From contig CP025839.1 in the NCBI GenBank assembly GCA_002953655.1, forward strand, positions 248,001 to 312,000: a DNA stretch of 64,000 nucleotides, read 5' to 3'. Below the pieces are notes generated by a model, which was not told where the DNA came from, did no database searches, and saw only the letters and a program-made list of their open reading frames with translations. This DNA comes from Latilactobacillus sakei (lineage in GTDB: Bacteria; Bacillota; Bacilli; Lactobacillales; Lactobacillaceae). Below are positions 34,866 through 43,454 of the stretch, in pieces (the stretch's first letter is position 1; each line of letters opens with the position of its first letter). A program made the translations under genes and the position numbers.

Positions 34866-36020
34866 ATGACATTTAAAAAATCGATTATTAGTGCAGTGAC
34901 AGTTGGGTTGGTAGGGGTTACAATAACTTCAACGCATCCAGTGTTTGCGAGTTCGTCTGCAGTCGCTAAAGAAGCCATACAAAAAAATCAAGATAATACC
35001 AAAGCATTATTAAAACAGATTGCCGCTGCCAATGAAGAAGGTATTAAGCTAGATCAAGAAATTAAAGATAATTCTGCCAAAATTGCAACTCAAGAGGCTG
35101 CGATTAAAGAAGCAACAGATGAAATTAACAATCTTTCAACTAAGATTACTGCGGCTAAGGAAGAGGTCGCTAAACGGACCACTGTTTTGGAAGGCCAATT
35201 AATTTCACTTCAAAAAACAAGTGGCGATGCTGTTAGTGGGAATGTTTATGTGGATTTTATTTTAAATTCAGATAATTTAACCGATTTAGTGGCTCGGACT
35301 TTTACGGTTAATAAATTAAATCAAGCCAGCCAAGAAGCATTGGCCGATGTTAATGAATCTAAAGCAAAATTAACCGACTTGAAAGATAATCAGGAAAAAG
35401 CAAAGGCTAAACTTGAAGCTGATAAAACTGATTTAGAGAAGCAAAAAACAGATTTATTAGCTTTAAAAGATAAGGCAACTCAAAATCAAAATGATTTAAC
35501 TAAGAAAATTAATGATAATAAAAAAGCATTAACGGCTTTAAAAGCAGATTATGATAAAGCAAATAAAGCAGAAACCGAAAAAGAACTTAAGGAATTAGCT
35601 GCCTCAACTGCCGAAGGCGAAAAAGGAACCGATAGTTCTGTTGGTGAAGGTAAAAAAGCAACCAGCTCAGCTGGCAATGCCTATGCGTGGGGCCAATGTA
35701 CTTGGTACGTTAAGGCTGTTGCACCATGGGCTGGTAATAATTGGGGTAACGGCAATCAATGGGGCGCTTCGGCTGCAGCCGCTGGTTTCACCGTTGATCA
35801 TAATCCAGCTGCTGGGACCATTATTAGTTTTGCTGCTGGTCAAAAAGTTGGTTCATGGTCAGCTGACCCTTCATACGGACATGTCGCTTATGTTCAATCG
35901 TACGATGCTGACAAGAATACCGTTACAATTTCACAAGGTGGATTAGGTTTTGGCAGCCCTGCAGGCCCTAATACACAAACAGTATCGAATGCAAGATCAT
36001 TAACCTATATTCACAAATAA
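34866..36020 (+). CDS. Secreted CHAP-domain peptidoglycan hydrolase (PcsB/Usp45-like)
   Basis: This 384-residue protein has a signal peptide (about 1-29, ending VFASS), a long coiled coil to about residue 240 rich in Lys, Glu and Asp, a short linker, and a C-terminal CHAP domain. The CHAP catalytic pair is Cys278 (GQCTWYV) and His339 (YGHVAYV). Proteins of this build cleave cell-wall peptide cross-bridges at division sites, with the coiled coil gating access through FtsEX in streptococcal PcsB. That link is by analogy. It is a single-gene unit with its own terminator. Confidence 0.9.
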   Translation: MTFKKSIISAVTVGLVGVTITSTHPVFASSSAVAKEAIQKNQDNTKALLKQIAAANEEGIKLDQEIKDNSAKIATQEAAIKEATDEINNLSTKITAAKEEVAKRTTVLEGQLISLQKTSGDAVSGNVYVDFILNSDNLTDLVARTFTVNKLNQASQEALADVNESKAKLTDLKDNQEKAKAKLEADKTDLEKQKTDLLALKDKATQNQNDLTKKINDNKKALTALKADYDKANKAETEKELKELAASTAEGEKGTDSSVGEGKKATSSAGNAYAWGQCTWYVKAVAPWAGNNWGNGNQWGASAAAAGFTVDHNPAAGTIISFAAGQKVGSWSADPSYGHVAYVQSYDADKNTVTISQGGLGFGSPAGPNTQTVSNARSLTYIHK

Positions 36021-36031
36021 ACTAAGCTTTT

Positions 36032-36070
36032 AAAAGGATGATTTCCAATACTGGAAGTCATTCTTTTTTA
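36032..36070 (+). terminator. Terminator after CHAP gene
   Basis: AAAGGATGATTTCCA pairs with TGGAAGTCATTCTTT (with wobbles), then a T run. Confidence 0.8.
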
Positions 36071-36084
36071 TTTTGTGGGAAGAA

Positions 36085-36100
36085 TGTTTCACGTGAGACA
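36085..36100. promoter_or_regulatory. parS-like centromere site
   Basis: TGTTTCACGTGAGACA differs at one base from the ParB/Spo0J parS consensus TGTTTCACGTGAAACA. It lies in a gene-free stretch between the CHAP terminator and the DUF1275 gene, as parS sites may. Confidence 0.65.
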
Positions 36101-36227
36101 TCGGCTTTTTGAGAGACTTCTCATTGAGAGCGTTTTTGTTTTACAAATTTGAATGAAGTAGTAGACGGTCTTTATATTTTCAGATAGAGTTAATACTTAT
36201 AGTTAATTTGAGGAGTCGAACGAATTC

Positions 36228-36899
36228 ATGACAGATAAAATGGCAACAAGTGACAAAGTACTATACGGTGGCTTATTAGCTGCTGCAGGAGGCTTTGACT
36301 CCTATACCTTTTTAGTGCACGGACAAGTTTTTGCTGGCCTACAGACGGGGAACTTAATCTTATTGGGGACGCATATTGGGCAATTGAAATGGTCAGTATT
36401 AATTCAGCATATTACGCCCATCTTGGCCTTCATGCTAGGCACGATTTTAACGCGGGTTGTGCAACATCACTTCAAGGAAGCTGATTCAATTAATAAACGG
36501 CAACGACTGATTTTAGGGGTTGAAATTGCTGTTTTGACGGTGATTGCTGGGGTATCACCATATATTCCTGATTTGTTAGCGAGCGCGTCGGTTTCGATGA
36601 TTGCTGCCGCACAATTACAAGAATTCCGGGAATTAAACGGGGGACCATTCACCTCATTGATGATGACTGGGAACGTCCGGACACTCGCAGAAAGTTTATA
36701 CGATGGCATTTTTAAAAAGAATGCCCAGGCGCTTGAGAAAGCTTGGGAAATTCTAAGAATCATCATTAGCTTTACATTAGGCGCAGTAATGACCGGTCTT
36801 TGTGTCTCACTATTGGGTGAACGAACGATTATTTTATCAGCCGTCTTTTTACTGGTAACCTTATTAATTTTACAGGTTAACCCGCATAAAAAAATCTAA
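36228..36899 (+). CDS. DUF1275 (YoaK-like) membrane protein
   Basis: This 223-residue protein has about six membrane helices. The N-terminal GGFDSYTFLVHGQVFAGLQT, with the following GNLILLG, is the typical YoaK/DUF1275 start, and the central FTSLMMTGNVRTLAES repeats the same TGN-type element. The function of the family is not established. GAGGAG precedes the ATG. It is a single-gene unit between terminators. Confidence 0.85.
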   Translation: MTDKMATSDKVLYGGLLAAAGGFDSYTFLVHGQVFAGLQTGNLILLGTHIGQLKWSVLIQHITPILAFMLGTILTRVVQHHFKEADSINKRQRLILGVEIAVLTVIAGVSPYIPDLLASASVSMIAAAQLQEFRELNGGPFTSLMMTGNVRTLAESLYDGIFKKNAQALEKAWEILRIIISFTLGAVMTGLCVSLLGERTIILSAVFLLVTLLILQVNPHKKI

Positions 36900-36902
36900 T
36901 CA

Positions 36903-36938
36903 AGTGGTTTGTCACGAGGTGACAAACCGCTTTTTTGA
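36903..36938 (+). terminator. Terminator after DUF1275 gene
   Basis: GGTTTGTCAC and GTGACAAACC form a perfect stem around GAG, extended by AAG/CTT with one mismatch, then a T run. Confidence 0.88.
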
Positions 36939-36987
36939 TTAGTAAAATGTTATAATTAAGTATACTAAAGTAAAGTGAGGTTTTATT

Positions 36988-37563
36988 ATGAAAAAATCCC
37001 CCCTACTTATCGGCTTATTAACCATTGCGTTGTTAGTAGGTTGTGCAAATCAACAAGCTAAACCAACGACTTCAACCAAAAAGGCGACAACGGTTAAGCA
37101 AAAAGCGTCAACACAGCTCCGCCCTAAAGTAAGTCTTGAAAAAGCACGGGAGTTGTTTAAACAGCAATATCCCAATGCGGATATCTCCGAGTTACAGTTA
37201 AAAAAGCAATTGAACAAAACGGTTTATCGTTTAACCGGTTTGAGCGATACTGAAGAACTAGCAATGCAGATCGATAGTCAAACTGGTGATATCAGTCATT
37301 TAACGAAAGAACCGCTAGATACCGATGAACAAAACGGTGTGGCTCGTCAAAAAGAGCGGGTTGATTTCAAATCGTTAATGACGCTTGAAGCCGCTCAGAA
37401 AAAAGCCCAACACTACTTTGATGGCGATGTCTTGGAAGCGACACTTGAAAAAGATGATGGTATTGTTTATTGGGAAATTGAAGGACATCAGAAGCACCGT
37501 GTGATGCAAGTGAAGATTGATGCAATGACTGGTGAAGTAGTCGATACTGAGTTAGATGATTAA
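36988..37563 (+). CDS. PepSY-domain lipoprotein
   Basis: This is a 191-residue lipoprotein. The signal peptide ends with the lipobox LVGC (Cys19). A Thr/Lys-rich linker follows, then two PepSY-like units of about 60 residues each, the first from SLEKARELFKQQYP and the second from TLEAAQKKAQHYF, ending with QVKIDAMTGEVVDTEL. Such proteins sit on the outer face of the membrane and are thought to inhibit peptidases or bind ligands; the partner is unknown. AGTGAGG precedes the ATG. It stands alone, with two hairpins downstream before mntH. Confidence 0.85.
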   Translation: MKKSPLLIGLLTIALLVGCANQQAKPTTSTKKATTVKQKASTQLRPKVSLEKARELFKQQYPNADISELQLKKQLNKTVYRLTGLSDTEELAMQIDSQTGDISHLTKEPLDTDEQNGVARQKERVDFKSLMTLEAAQKKAQHYFDGDVLEATLEKDDGIVYWEIEGHQKHRVMQVKIDAMTGEVVDTELDD

Positions 37564-37571
37564 AAATTAGC

Positions 37572-37607
37572 AAAAAGCAACTTCCTTTAGCGGAGGTTGC
37601 TTTTTTT
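37572..37607 (+). terminator. Terminator after PepSY lipoprotein gene
   Basis: AAAAAGCAAC with GTTGCTTTTT around a CTTCC...GGAG inner region. Confidence 0.82.
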
Positions 37608-37624
37608 ATGTGGTTAAGCGTAAT

Positions 37625-37650
37625 AAAAAGTTAGGCATTACTAACTTTTT
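37625..37650. terminator. Second hairpin, upstream of mntH
   Basis: AAAAAGTTAG-GCATTA-CTAACTTTTT is a perfect stem with T run, 18 bp after the previous terminator. It could be a back-up terminator. Confidence 0.75.
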
Positions 37651-37651
37651 A

Positions 37652-37679
37652 TTTACATTCGATTAAATCGGTGTACAAT
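37652..37679 (+). promoter_or_regulatory. mntH promoter with 11-bp palindrome in the spacer
   Basis: TTTACA (37652-37657) and TACAAT (37674-37679) are 16 bp apart. The palindrome CGATTAAATCG (37660-37670) fills the spacer and could bind a repressor such as an MntR-type regulator. Confidence 0.6.
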
Positions 37680-37717
37680 AAACGTGTTACAAAGAATAAA
37701 CAAAGGGAGTGTGTGTG

Positions 37718-39292
37718 ATGAATAAAGTTAAGGGACCCAAAAAGCATAAATTGATTGAATATGCTAATGGGCCATCTTTAGAAGAAATTAATGGAACAGT
37801 TGAAGTACCTGAGGGCAAAACATTTTGGAAAACGTTATTAGCCTATTCAGGACCAGGAGCGTTAGTGGCAGTCGGGTATATGGATCCAGGTAACTGGTCG
37901 ACCTCAATTACAGGTGGTCAGAGTTTCCAATACTTATTGATGTCCGTGATTTTGGTGTCTAGTTTAATCGCGATGTTGTTACAATATATGGCGGCTAAGT
38001 TAGGCATTGTAACTCAAATGGACTTGGCACAAGCAATCAGGGCCAGAACCAGTAAATCATTGGGAATTGTATTATGGGTTTTAACAGAATTGGCCATTAT
38101 GGCGACCGATATTGCCGAAGTGATTGGGGCGGCGATTGCCCTGTACTTACTGTTTAACATCCCACTAGTGATTGCGGTCTTTATTACGATTTTAGATGTC
38201 ATGCTATTATTATTATTAACAAAAGTTGGTTTTAGAAAAATTGAAGCAATTGTGGTAGCGTTAATCGTCGTGATTTTTGTGGTCTTTGCTTATGAAGTTG
38301 CTTTATCGAATCCTGATTGGGCAGGGGTAATTGTTGGGTTAGTACCAACTGCTAAAACATTCGCAACGACGCCTAACGTCGGTGGGTTATCGCCACTATC
38401 AGGTGCGCTAGGGATTATTGGTGCGACTGTGATGCCACATAATCTCTATTTACATTCTGCTATTTCACAAACGCGGAAAATTGACCGCAATAATGAAGAA
38501 CAAATTGCACAAACCGTCCGTTTTTCAACGTGGGATTCAAATATTCAATTGACGATGGCCTTTTTCGTGAATGCACTCTTGTTAATCATGGGAGTTGCCG
38601 TCTTCAAAACGGGTGCGGTCAAAGATCCGTCATTCTTCGGCTTATTTGAAGCTTTATCTGACACGTCTACAATGAGTAACGGAATTCTAGCGAGCGTGGC
38701 GCGGACCGGGATTTTATCAACATTGTTTGCGGTAGCTTTACTAGCATCTGGTCAAAATTCAACCATTACGGGGACCCTAACCGGTCAAGTGATTATGGAA
38801 GGTTTTGTTCACTTACGGATGCCGCTTTGGTTACGGCGGTTAGTGACACGCTTGTTATCTGTGATTCCCGTATTAATCTGTGTCATGATGACCAGCAATA
38901 AACCACCATTAGAAGAACATCAAGCGCTGAATACATTGATGAATAATTCCCAAGTTTTCTTAGCCTTTGCCCTACCATTTTCGATGCTACCGCTCTTGAT
39001 GTTTACCGATAGTCGGGTCGAAATGGGCGAACGGTTCAAAAATACACTTGTAATCCGCGTATTGGGCTGGTTATCTGTAATCGGATTAACTTACCTCAAT
39101 ATGCTTGGTTTACCCAGTCAAATTGAAGCCTTTTTCGGAGATCAGGCGACCGTAGCGCAATTAGCGTTAGCGGATAAGATCGCCTATGTTTTAATTGCTG
39201 CAGTTTTAGCACTGCTCGTTTGGATGGTAGTTGAATTGTATAAAGGCAATCAACGATTTGAACAGCAACTCGCGGCTCAAGCTGCAGAATAA
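37718..39292 (+). CDS. mntH: Nramp-family divalent metal (Mn2+) transporter
   Basis: This 524-residue membrane protein has about 11 helices. The metal-binding motif DPGNWSTS of helix 1 follows GPGALVAVGYM, and MPHNLYLHSA of helix 6 is also present; these Asp, Asn and Met residues coordinate the metal. MntH imports Mn2+ (or Fe2+) with protons. Lactobacilli depend on manganese for oxidative defence. The ATG at 37718 is chosen over a GTG at 37709 because AAAGGGAG then has normal spacing. A universal stress protein gene follows after 17 bp, a common pairing in lactobacilli. Confidence 0.94.
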   Translation: MNKVKGPKKHKLIEYANGPSLEEINGTVEVPEGKTFWKTLLAYSGPGALVAVGYMDPGNWSTSITGGQSFQYLLMSVILVSSLIAMLLQYMAAKLGIVTQMDLAQAIRARTSKSLGIVLWVLTELAIMATDIAEVIGAAIALYLLFNIPLVIAVFITILDVMLLLLLTKVGFRKIEAIVVALIVVIFVVFAYEVALSNPDWAGVIVGLVPTAKTFATTPNVGGLSPLSGALGIIGATVMPHNLYLHSAISQTRKIDRNNEEQIAQTVRFSTWDSNIQLTMAFFVNALLLIMGVAVFKTGAVKDPSFFGLFEALSDTSTMSNGILASVARTGILSTLFAVALLASGQNSTITGTLTGQVIMEGFVHLRMPLWLRRLVTRLLSVIPVLICVMMTSNKPPLEEHQALNTLMNNSQVFLAFALPFSMLPLLMFTDSRVEMGERFKNTLVIRVLGWLSVIGLTYLNMLGLPSQIEAFFGDQATVAQLALADKIAYVLIAAVLALLVWMVVELYKGNQRFEQQLAAQAAE

Positions 39293-39309
39293 CTCGAGGA
39301 GGGATTGAG

Positions 39310-39744
39310 ATGTCAATTTTAAATATGCGACGGGTATTAGTCGGCGTGGATGATTCAACGGATGCGCTATTAGCCTTTGAATACGCAATTAAACGGGCTG
39401 TTAAGGACGATTTAGAATTAGTGATTGTGTCGGTGCTAGAAAATGATGCGCTAAACGTCTATCAAGCCTTGAATAAAGATTATATCCATGGGCAATATAA
39501 CGAGTTAGAAAAGCACGTTTTAGAGTATCAAGAACAGGCACGGACCGAAGGGGTTAAAAGGGTCCGAGCAGTAATCGCTGAAGGTGAACCAGGTGAGGTG
39601 ATCATTAAAGAAGTGATTCCAAAGGTCCAACCCGATTTATTGATTATCGGCTCAAAAGCCAAAGAAGGCATCGCAAAATATTTTGGGAGCCAAGCAGCCT
39701 ATATGGCTAAATATGCACCGGTACCAGTATTGGTGGTGCGTTAA
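39310..39744 (+). CDS. Universal stress protein (UspA family)
   Basis: This 144-residue protein has the Usp fold. It begins RRVLVGVDDSTDALLAFEYA and ends with the ATP-binding motif IGSKAKEGIAKYFGSQAAYMAKYAPVPVLVV, close to the G-2x-G-9x-G(S/T) pattern of ATP-binding members. It sits 17 bp after mntH behind GAGGAGGG and is probably expressed with it. Its role in metal or oxidative stress is an inference from this context. Confidence 0.92.
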   Translation: MSILNMRRVLVGVDDSTDALLAFEYAIKRAVKDDLELVIVSVLENDALNVYQALNKDYIHGQYNELEKHVLEYQEQARTEGVKRVRAVIAEGEPGEVIIKEVIPKVQPDLLIIGSKAKEGIAKYFGSQAAYMAKYAPVPVLVVR

Positions 39745-39756
39745 CAGAACACGTTG

Positions 39757-39798
39757 AAAAGGCGTTGGGACAAAGTAACATGGTCTCAACGCCTTTTT
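39757..39798. terminator. Terminator after usp
   Basis: AAAAGGCGTTGGGAC pairs with its near-complement ending AACGCCTTTTT. Confidence 0.88.
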
Positions 39799-39853
39799 CG
39801 TACTAATTATGGTAAGCTAAATGCATTATTATAGAAGGAAGTGGGATAAGCGC

Positions 39854-40594
39854 ATGGATGAAGTGGTTGAATTTTGGGATGATTTTGCGGCGGAATACTA
39901 TCAAATTCAAAAGGAATCGCAAGTACCAATCGTGGCTGATATTGAAAAGTTTTTAAAAGAGCGGTGCTTGTTGCCCACGAATTCGGTTGTCGATTTAGGC
40001 GGCGGTAGCGGGCGTTATCTGCCAACACTTGCCCAAAATAGTCAACAATACACAATTGTGGATATCTCAGCACAGATGTTGCGTTATGCACAGGTGGAAA
40101 ACCAAGCGCTATCAGAGCCGCGTCCAGTGACTTATCAACAACAATCAGTTGCCGATTTTTGCCAACAAACACCCAAGCAAAGTTATGATTTAGTCTGGAT
40201 GGCACTTAATCCGGCCGTCACGGCGGACGAAACCTTGCTTGCAATTACGCAAAAAAGTCGGCAGTGGTGTGGCTTTTTACGGCTAACGCAAAATAGCGAT
40301 GATTTATTTGCACCGCTGGAACAACACTTTGGGATTGCTGAAGAAAACCCCAATATCGAACCCACGATTATCCCAGCTGTGGTCAAGCTGTTAACAAGTG
40401 GTGGCTATCAAGTTCGACAACAAAGGTTTCAATATCAAACAACCGAGACTTTCGACCGGGCATTTTTAGCAGCTTATTATGCAGAACTGCCGCAAGCATT
40501 GCTAAAGGCTTATTTGGACCAGCTATTTGCCAATCAAAAAACACGTGCCAGTACGACAACGCTTGAATATACGCTGTTATACTGGCACGTGTAA
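39854..40594 (+). CDS. Class I SAM-dependent methyltransferase
   Basis: This 246-residue protein has the Rossmann-type methyltransferase core. Motif I is VVDLGGGSGRYLP (about 47-59), followed by the acidic strand end YTIVDISAQML and the later DLVWMALNP. The substrate is not evident. The ATG at 39854 is chosen for its AAGGAAG upstream; an ATG at 39821 has no ribosome site. It converges with the baeRF-like gene, separated by only 13 bp and with no clear terminator. Confidence 0.83.
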   Translation: MDEVVEFWDDFAAEYYQIQKESQVPIVADIEKFLKERCLLPTNSVVDLGGGSGRYLPTLAQNSQQYTIVDISAQMLRYAQVENQALSEPRPVTYQQQSVADFCQQTPKQSYDLVWMALNPAVTADETLLAITQKSRQWCGFLRLTQNSDDLFAPLEQHFGIAEENPNIEPTIIPAVVKLLTSGGYQVRQQRFQYQTTETFDRAFLAAYYAELPQALLKAYLDQLFANQKTRASTTTLEYTLLYWHV

Positions 40595-40607
40595 AGGGAG
40601 CCATTGA

Positions 40608-41672
40608 TTAGAAGCCAAGCGCAATTAAGCCAGTTGGCAGGTTTTCGACCGGTACAGGATAGAGTGCAAGGCCGGTTTTAACGGCGGCAATCAGTAAGCT
40701 GTTGAGAACTGGTATCTGATCAGCGCTAATGGTTGGGGATGGCGTTAGTGCAGTTGGGACAATCAGGGCGGTCAATTGCCGGTTGTTAATCCGCGATAAG
40801 ATAATATCGGGATTCCCTAATTCAAGATCGCTGTGATAAGTGTTAGTTGCCCGTTCTGCTAAGGCCAGGGCTTCTTGGCGGAGGCTTTGGCGGCCGTCTT
40901 TTAGTAAGGTTGCTAGTAATTCATCATCTGTCAATGATTCCGGTGAAGTTTGAATTGTTTGGTCCAATCGGTAATTAACGTTTGTTGCGAGTTCTTTGAA
41001 AAGATTCAGATTACCTGGCAAAGTCACCACATAAATTGGGGCTTTTTGCGGTAGTAGTTCAGTGAGATACCGATCAATCACGCGGAAATAGTTGGTTTGA
41101 TCGATGAGTTGTTCATTATCCTTGACCACATAACTGTGAGTGGGACTTGAGAAGCCTTGGACCACTTCACCTTTGCGGTCAGTTCCAATTCCCGCTTCGA
41201 TTGTAGTGGGCGCATCAGCTGGTAAGGGATAGTCGCGAATCACGTTTTGTTGGATTGTTTTAAGGCTAAAACTGGTTTTGTTGAGGTTTAAAATCGTACC
41301 ATTTAAACTGAGGGCCAACTCAGAACTAAGTGGTCGTAGGTCAGGTTGGGTATCAATCGTAAAGTATTCAACATTGATTGGATAATGCAAAATGAGATGG
41401 TAGCATCTGTTCGCAGTGATATAAAAGGCAATGGATTGCACGTGGGCTAATTCTTGAGGAGCAATCGATAAACACGCTTCAACTTGTTTTAAAAGCGCAT
41501 CTTGATCGGGATGATCGGCAAGTAGTTGGTCACGAATCTGTTTAGCATAACTATTCAGTTTAATTTTGTTGGCGCTAAGTGCTTGACCACCTGTATCTAA
41601 GTTAATGAATAATGAAACAACAGGCTGACTTGAATCTGTAAGTAACTGCGTTAAACTATCTGGATATAACAT
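40608..41672 (-). CDS. Putative bacterial eRF1-like (baeRF) family protein
   Basis: This 354-residue cytoplasmic protein has the order expected of the bacterial archaeo-eukaryotic release-factor-like families: an N-terminal alpha/beta domain with VSLFINLDTGG, a central region with EAGIGTDRKGEVVQGF, and a C-terminal domain of the eRF1/Pelota type. I assign it by resemblance only and with moderate certainty. The proposed role of such proteins is ribosome rescue or ribosome-associated control; none is proven here. GGAGG precedes the ATG. The gene stands alone on the reverse strand. Confidence 0.6.
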   Translation of the reverse strand: MLYPDSLTQLLTDSSQPVVSLFINLDTGGQALSANKIKLNSYAKQIRDQLLADHPDQDALLKQVEACLSIAPQELAHVQSIAFYITANRCYHLILHYPINVEYFTIDTQPDLRPLSSELALSLNGTILNLNKTSFSLKTIQQNVIRDYPLPADAPTTIEAGIGTDRKGEVVQGFSSPTHSYVVKDNEQLIDQTNYFRVIDRYLTELLPQKAPIYVVTLPGNLNLFKELATNVNYRLDQTIQTSPESLTDDELLATLLKDGRQSLRQEALALAERATNTYHSDLELGNPDIILSRINNRQLTALIVPTALTPSPTISADQIPVLNSLLIAAVKTGLALYPVPVENLPTGLIALGF

Positions 41673-41824
41673 AGAAACACCTCCATTTGATTAGTTTAAG
41701 CGTATCATATTGAAAAGAAGCAGAGAAGGAAAGTGCTTTCTTTAATTTATGGCGTTGACTTTTAGCGCCTTTGAGTGGGGGATTATGCTAAAATATAGAT
41801 AGGTTAATAAGGGAGGAAACACGT

Positions 41825-42613
41825 ATGAAGAAACAAACCGTATCGGTGACACCCAATGCAATCAGTAAAAGTATTAGAACTCGGTTTTTCGTTTTACAAA
41901 TGATTATTATTCTTATTCTCGGTGGGATAACGGCCAAAATCGTAAGCGGTTTTAATCCGCTAATGACCGATTCTGAAATCCTCAATAAAACAATCTTGAT
42001 GGCGCTAAGCTCAACAGTAGTGGCGTTAATAATCTGGTACGTTTCGTATAAATTAATTGCTTTGCAGATTAAACGGCAAGTGATGGATAAGGAACTTGAA
42101 GATCGCTATACTTTTAATTTATCCCACGCTGCTAGCAGTTTGAGTTTACACATTGTTTATTTTATTAGTATCGTCGTGATTGTTTGGTTAATGATGAGCG
42201 CTCAAAGTGTTCGGGGTGATTTAGACGGTTTAAATCTATTCAAATCTGATCCAACAGTTGTGAAACTGGTCGATCAACATAGTATGAAACAGATTAATCG
42301 CTTCTACCAAAAGGCAGACCAGCAATCAGTTCAATATTTAGGGAGTCAACAAGACCGTGCTTATTTTAAAGTGGCTCAAGCGACAATCAGTCTACCACTT
42401 TCAAAAGTCCAATTTAATGGCCAAGATCAAGGGCGAATTAAAAATCCGTTGAAAATTGAAACTTATCAGTTAAAACAACCGGCTAACAAAAAATATTTAA
42501 AACCAACGATTTATCTAAGTCAAAAGGGCCTACCAACGGTGCCAGTGACGAAGATGTATCAGCATTACACACCAAAATCAAGTGAAACTGTTCAAAAATT
42601 AGATATTGAGTAA
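41825..42613 (+). CDS. Hypothetical membrane protein with three helices
   Basis: This 262-residue protein is not recognised. Predicted membrane helices are at about 21-43 (FFVLQMIIILILGGI), 57-77 (ALSSTVVALIIWYVSY) and 108-127 (IVYFISIVVIVWLMM). The remaining 130 residues are hydrophilic and rich in Gln, Lys and Val, probably outside the cell. GGGAGG precedes the ATG. It lies directly upstream of efp, 86 bp apart, and may be co-transcribed with it. There are no catalytic motifs. Confidence 0.78.
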   Translation: MKKQTVSVTPNAISKSIRTRFFVLQMIIILILGGITAKIVSGFNPLMTDSEILNKTILMALSSTVVALIIWYVSYKLIALQIKRQVMDKELEDRYTFNLSHAASSLSLHIVYFISIVVIVWLMMSAQSVRGDLDGLNLFKSDPTVVKLVDQHSMKQINRFYQKADQQSVQYLGSQQDRAYFKVAQATISLPLSKVQFNGQDQGRIKNPLKIETYQLKQPANKKYLKPTIYLSQKGLPTVPVTKMYQHYTPKSSETVQKLDIE

Positions 42614-42699
42614 ATTAAACCACCAGATTAGCTAGATTAAACGGCTTTCATTTGGTAAAGTTATAGATGAGTACTTTTCCAACAAAGGAGATTAACATT

Positions 42700-43263
42700 A
42701 TGATTGAAGCAGTAAATCTTAGAGCAGGTATGACGTTTGAACAAGACGGCAAATTAATTAAAGTTTTAGAAGCAAATCACCACAAACCAGGTAAAGGGAA
42801 TACTGTTATGCGTGTGAAATTGCGTGACTTACGGACTGGTTCAATTGTTGAAACAACAATGCGTCCAGAAGTTAAAGTTGAACAAGCAATGATCGATACA
42901 AAAGATGTTCAATATCTTTATACACAAGACAATGTTGCGTTCTTCATGGATCTCGAAACTTACGAACAATATGAAATTCAAACCGATGCAATCGAAGCTG
43001 AATTGAAATATTTATTAGAAAACATGAACTGCAAGATTCAATTCTTCGGTTCAGAAGTCATCGGTGTTACGTTACCAACAACTGTTAACTTACGCGTTGT
43101 TGAAACACAACCTTCTATTAAAGGGGCAACAGTTACAGGTTCTGGTAAACCAGCAACAATGGAAACGGGCTTAGTGGTTAGTGTGCCTGATTTCATCAGT
43201 GCTGATGAAGTCTTAGAAATTAACACCCAAGAAGGCACATACGTTAAACGTGCAGCAAAATAA
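42700..43263 (+). CDS. efp: Translation elongation factor P
   Basis: This 187-residue protein has the normal EF-P length, with three beta-barrel domains. The first carries the loop HHKPGKGNT, with Lys32 at the tip, the residue that many Gram-positive bacteria modify. The C-terminal domain has the [15 protein letters not shown] region that defines EF-P. EF-P enters the ribosomal E site and relieves stalling at polyproline. The ATG at 42700 follows AAAGGAG; an upstream ATG at 42667 is not needed. Confidence 0.96.
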   Translation: MIEAVNLRAGMTFEQDGKLIKVLEANHHKPGKGNTVMRVKLRDLRTGSIVETTMRPEVKVEQAMIDTKDVQYLYTQDNVAFFMDLETYEQYEIQTDAIEAELKYLLENMNCKIQFFGSEVIGVTLPTTVNLRVVETQPSIKGATVTGSGKPATMETGLVVSVPDFISADEVLEINTQEGTYVKRAAK

Positions 43264-43283
43264 TTTATCTTAATATTAATTTG

Positions 43284-43316
43284 AAGTAGCTTATCAATTC
43301 TGATAAGCTACTTTTT
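43284..43316 (+). terminator. Terminator after efp
   Basis: AAGTAGCTTATCA and TGATAAGCTACTT are a perfect 13-bp stem with T run. Confidence 0.9.
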
Positions 43317-43384
43317 ATATCTAAAAAAATGTTATTAATTAAAAATTCTGTAGAATTAATATTCAACATGAACCCAATGAATGT

Positions 43385-43413
43385 TTGACAAGTAAGCGCT
43401 TCAACATTATAGT
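43385..43413 (+). promoter_or_regulatory. Nucleoside hydrolase promoter with cre-like core
   Basis: TTGACA (43385-43390), a 17-bp spacer and TATAGT (43408-43413). The spacer holds AAGCGCTT, the symmetric core of CcpA cre sites, though the flanks match the cre consensus poorly. Confidence 0.65.
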
Positions 43414-43454
43414 GATAATGTACACGATAGTTATTTAAAGTGGAGGTATTAATA

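Noticed and set aside
35641-35946. Alternative frame of about 100 codons within the CHAP domain region
   Set aside because: It overlaps a clear catalytic domain on the same strand and lacks a ribosome site.
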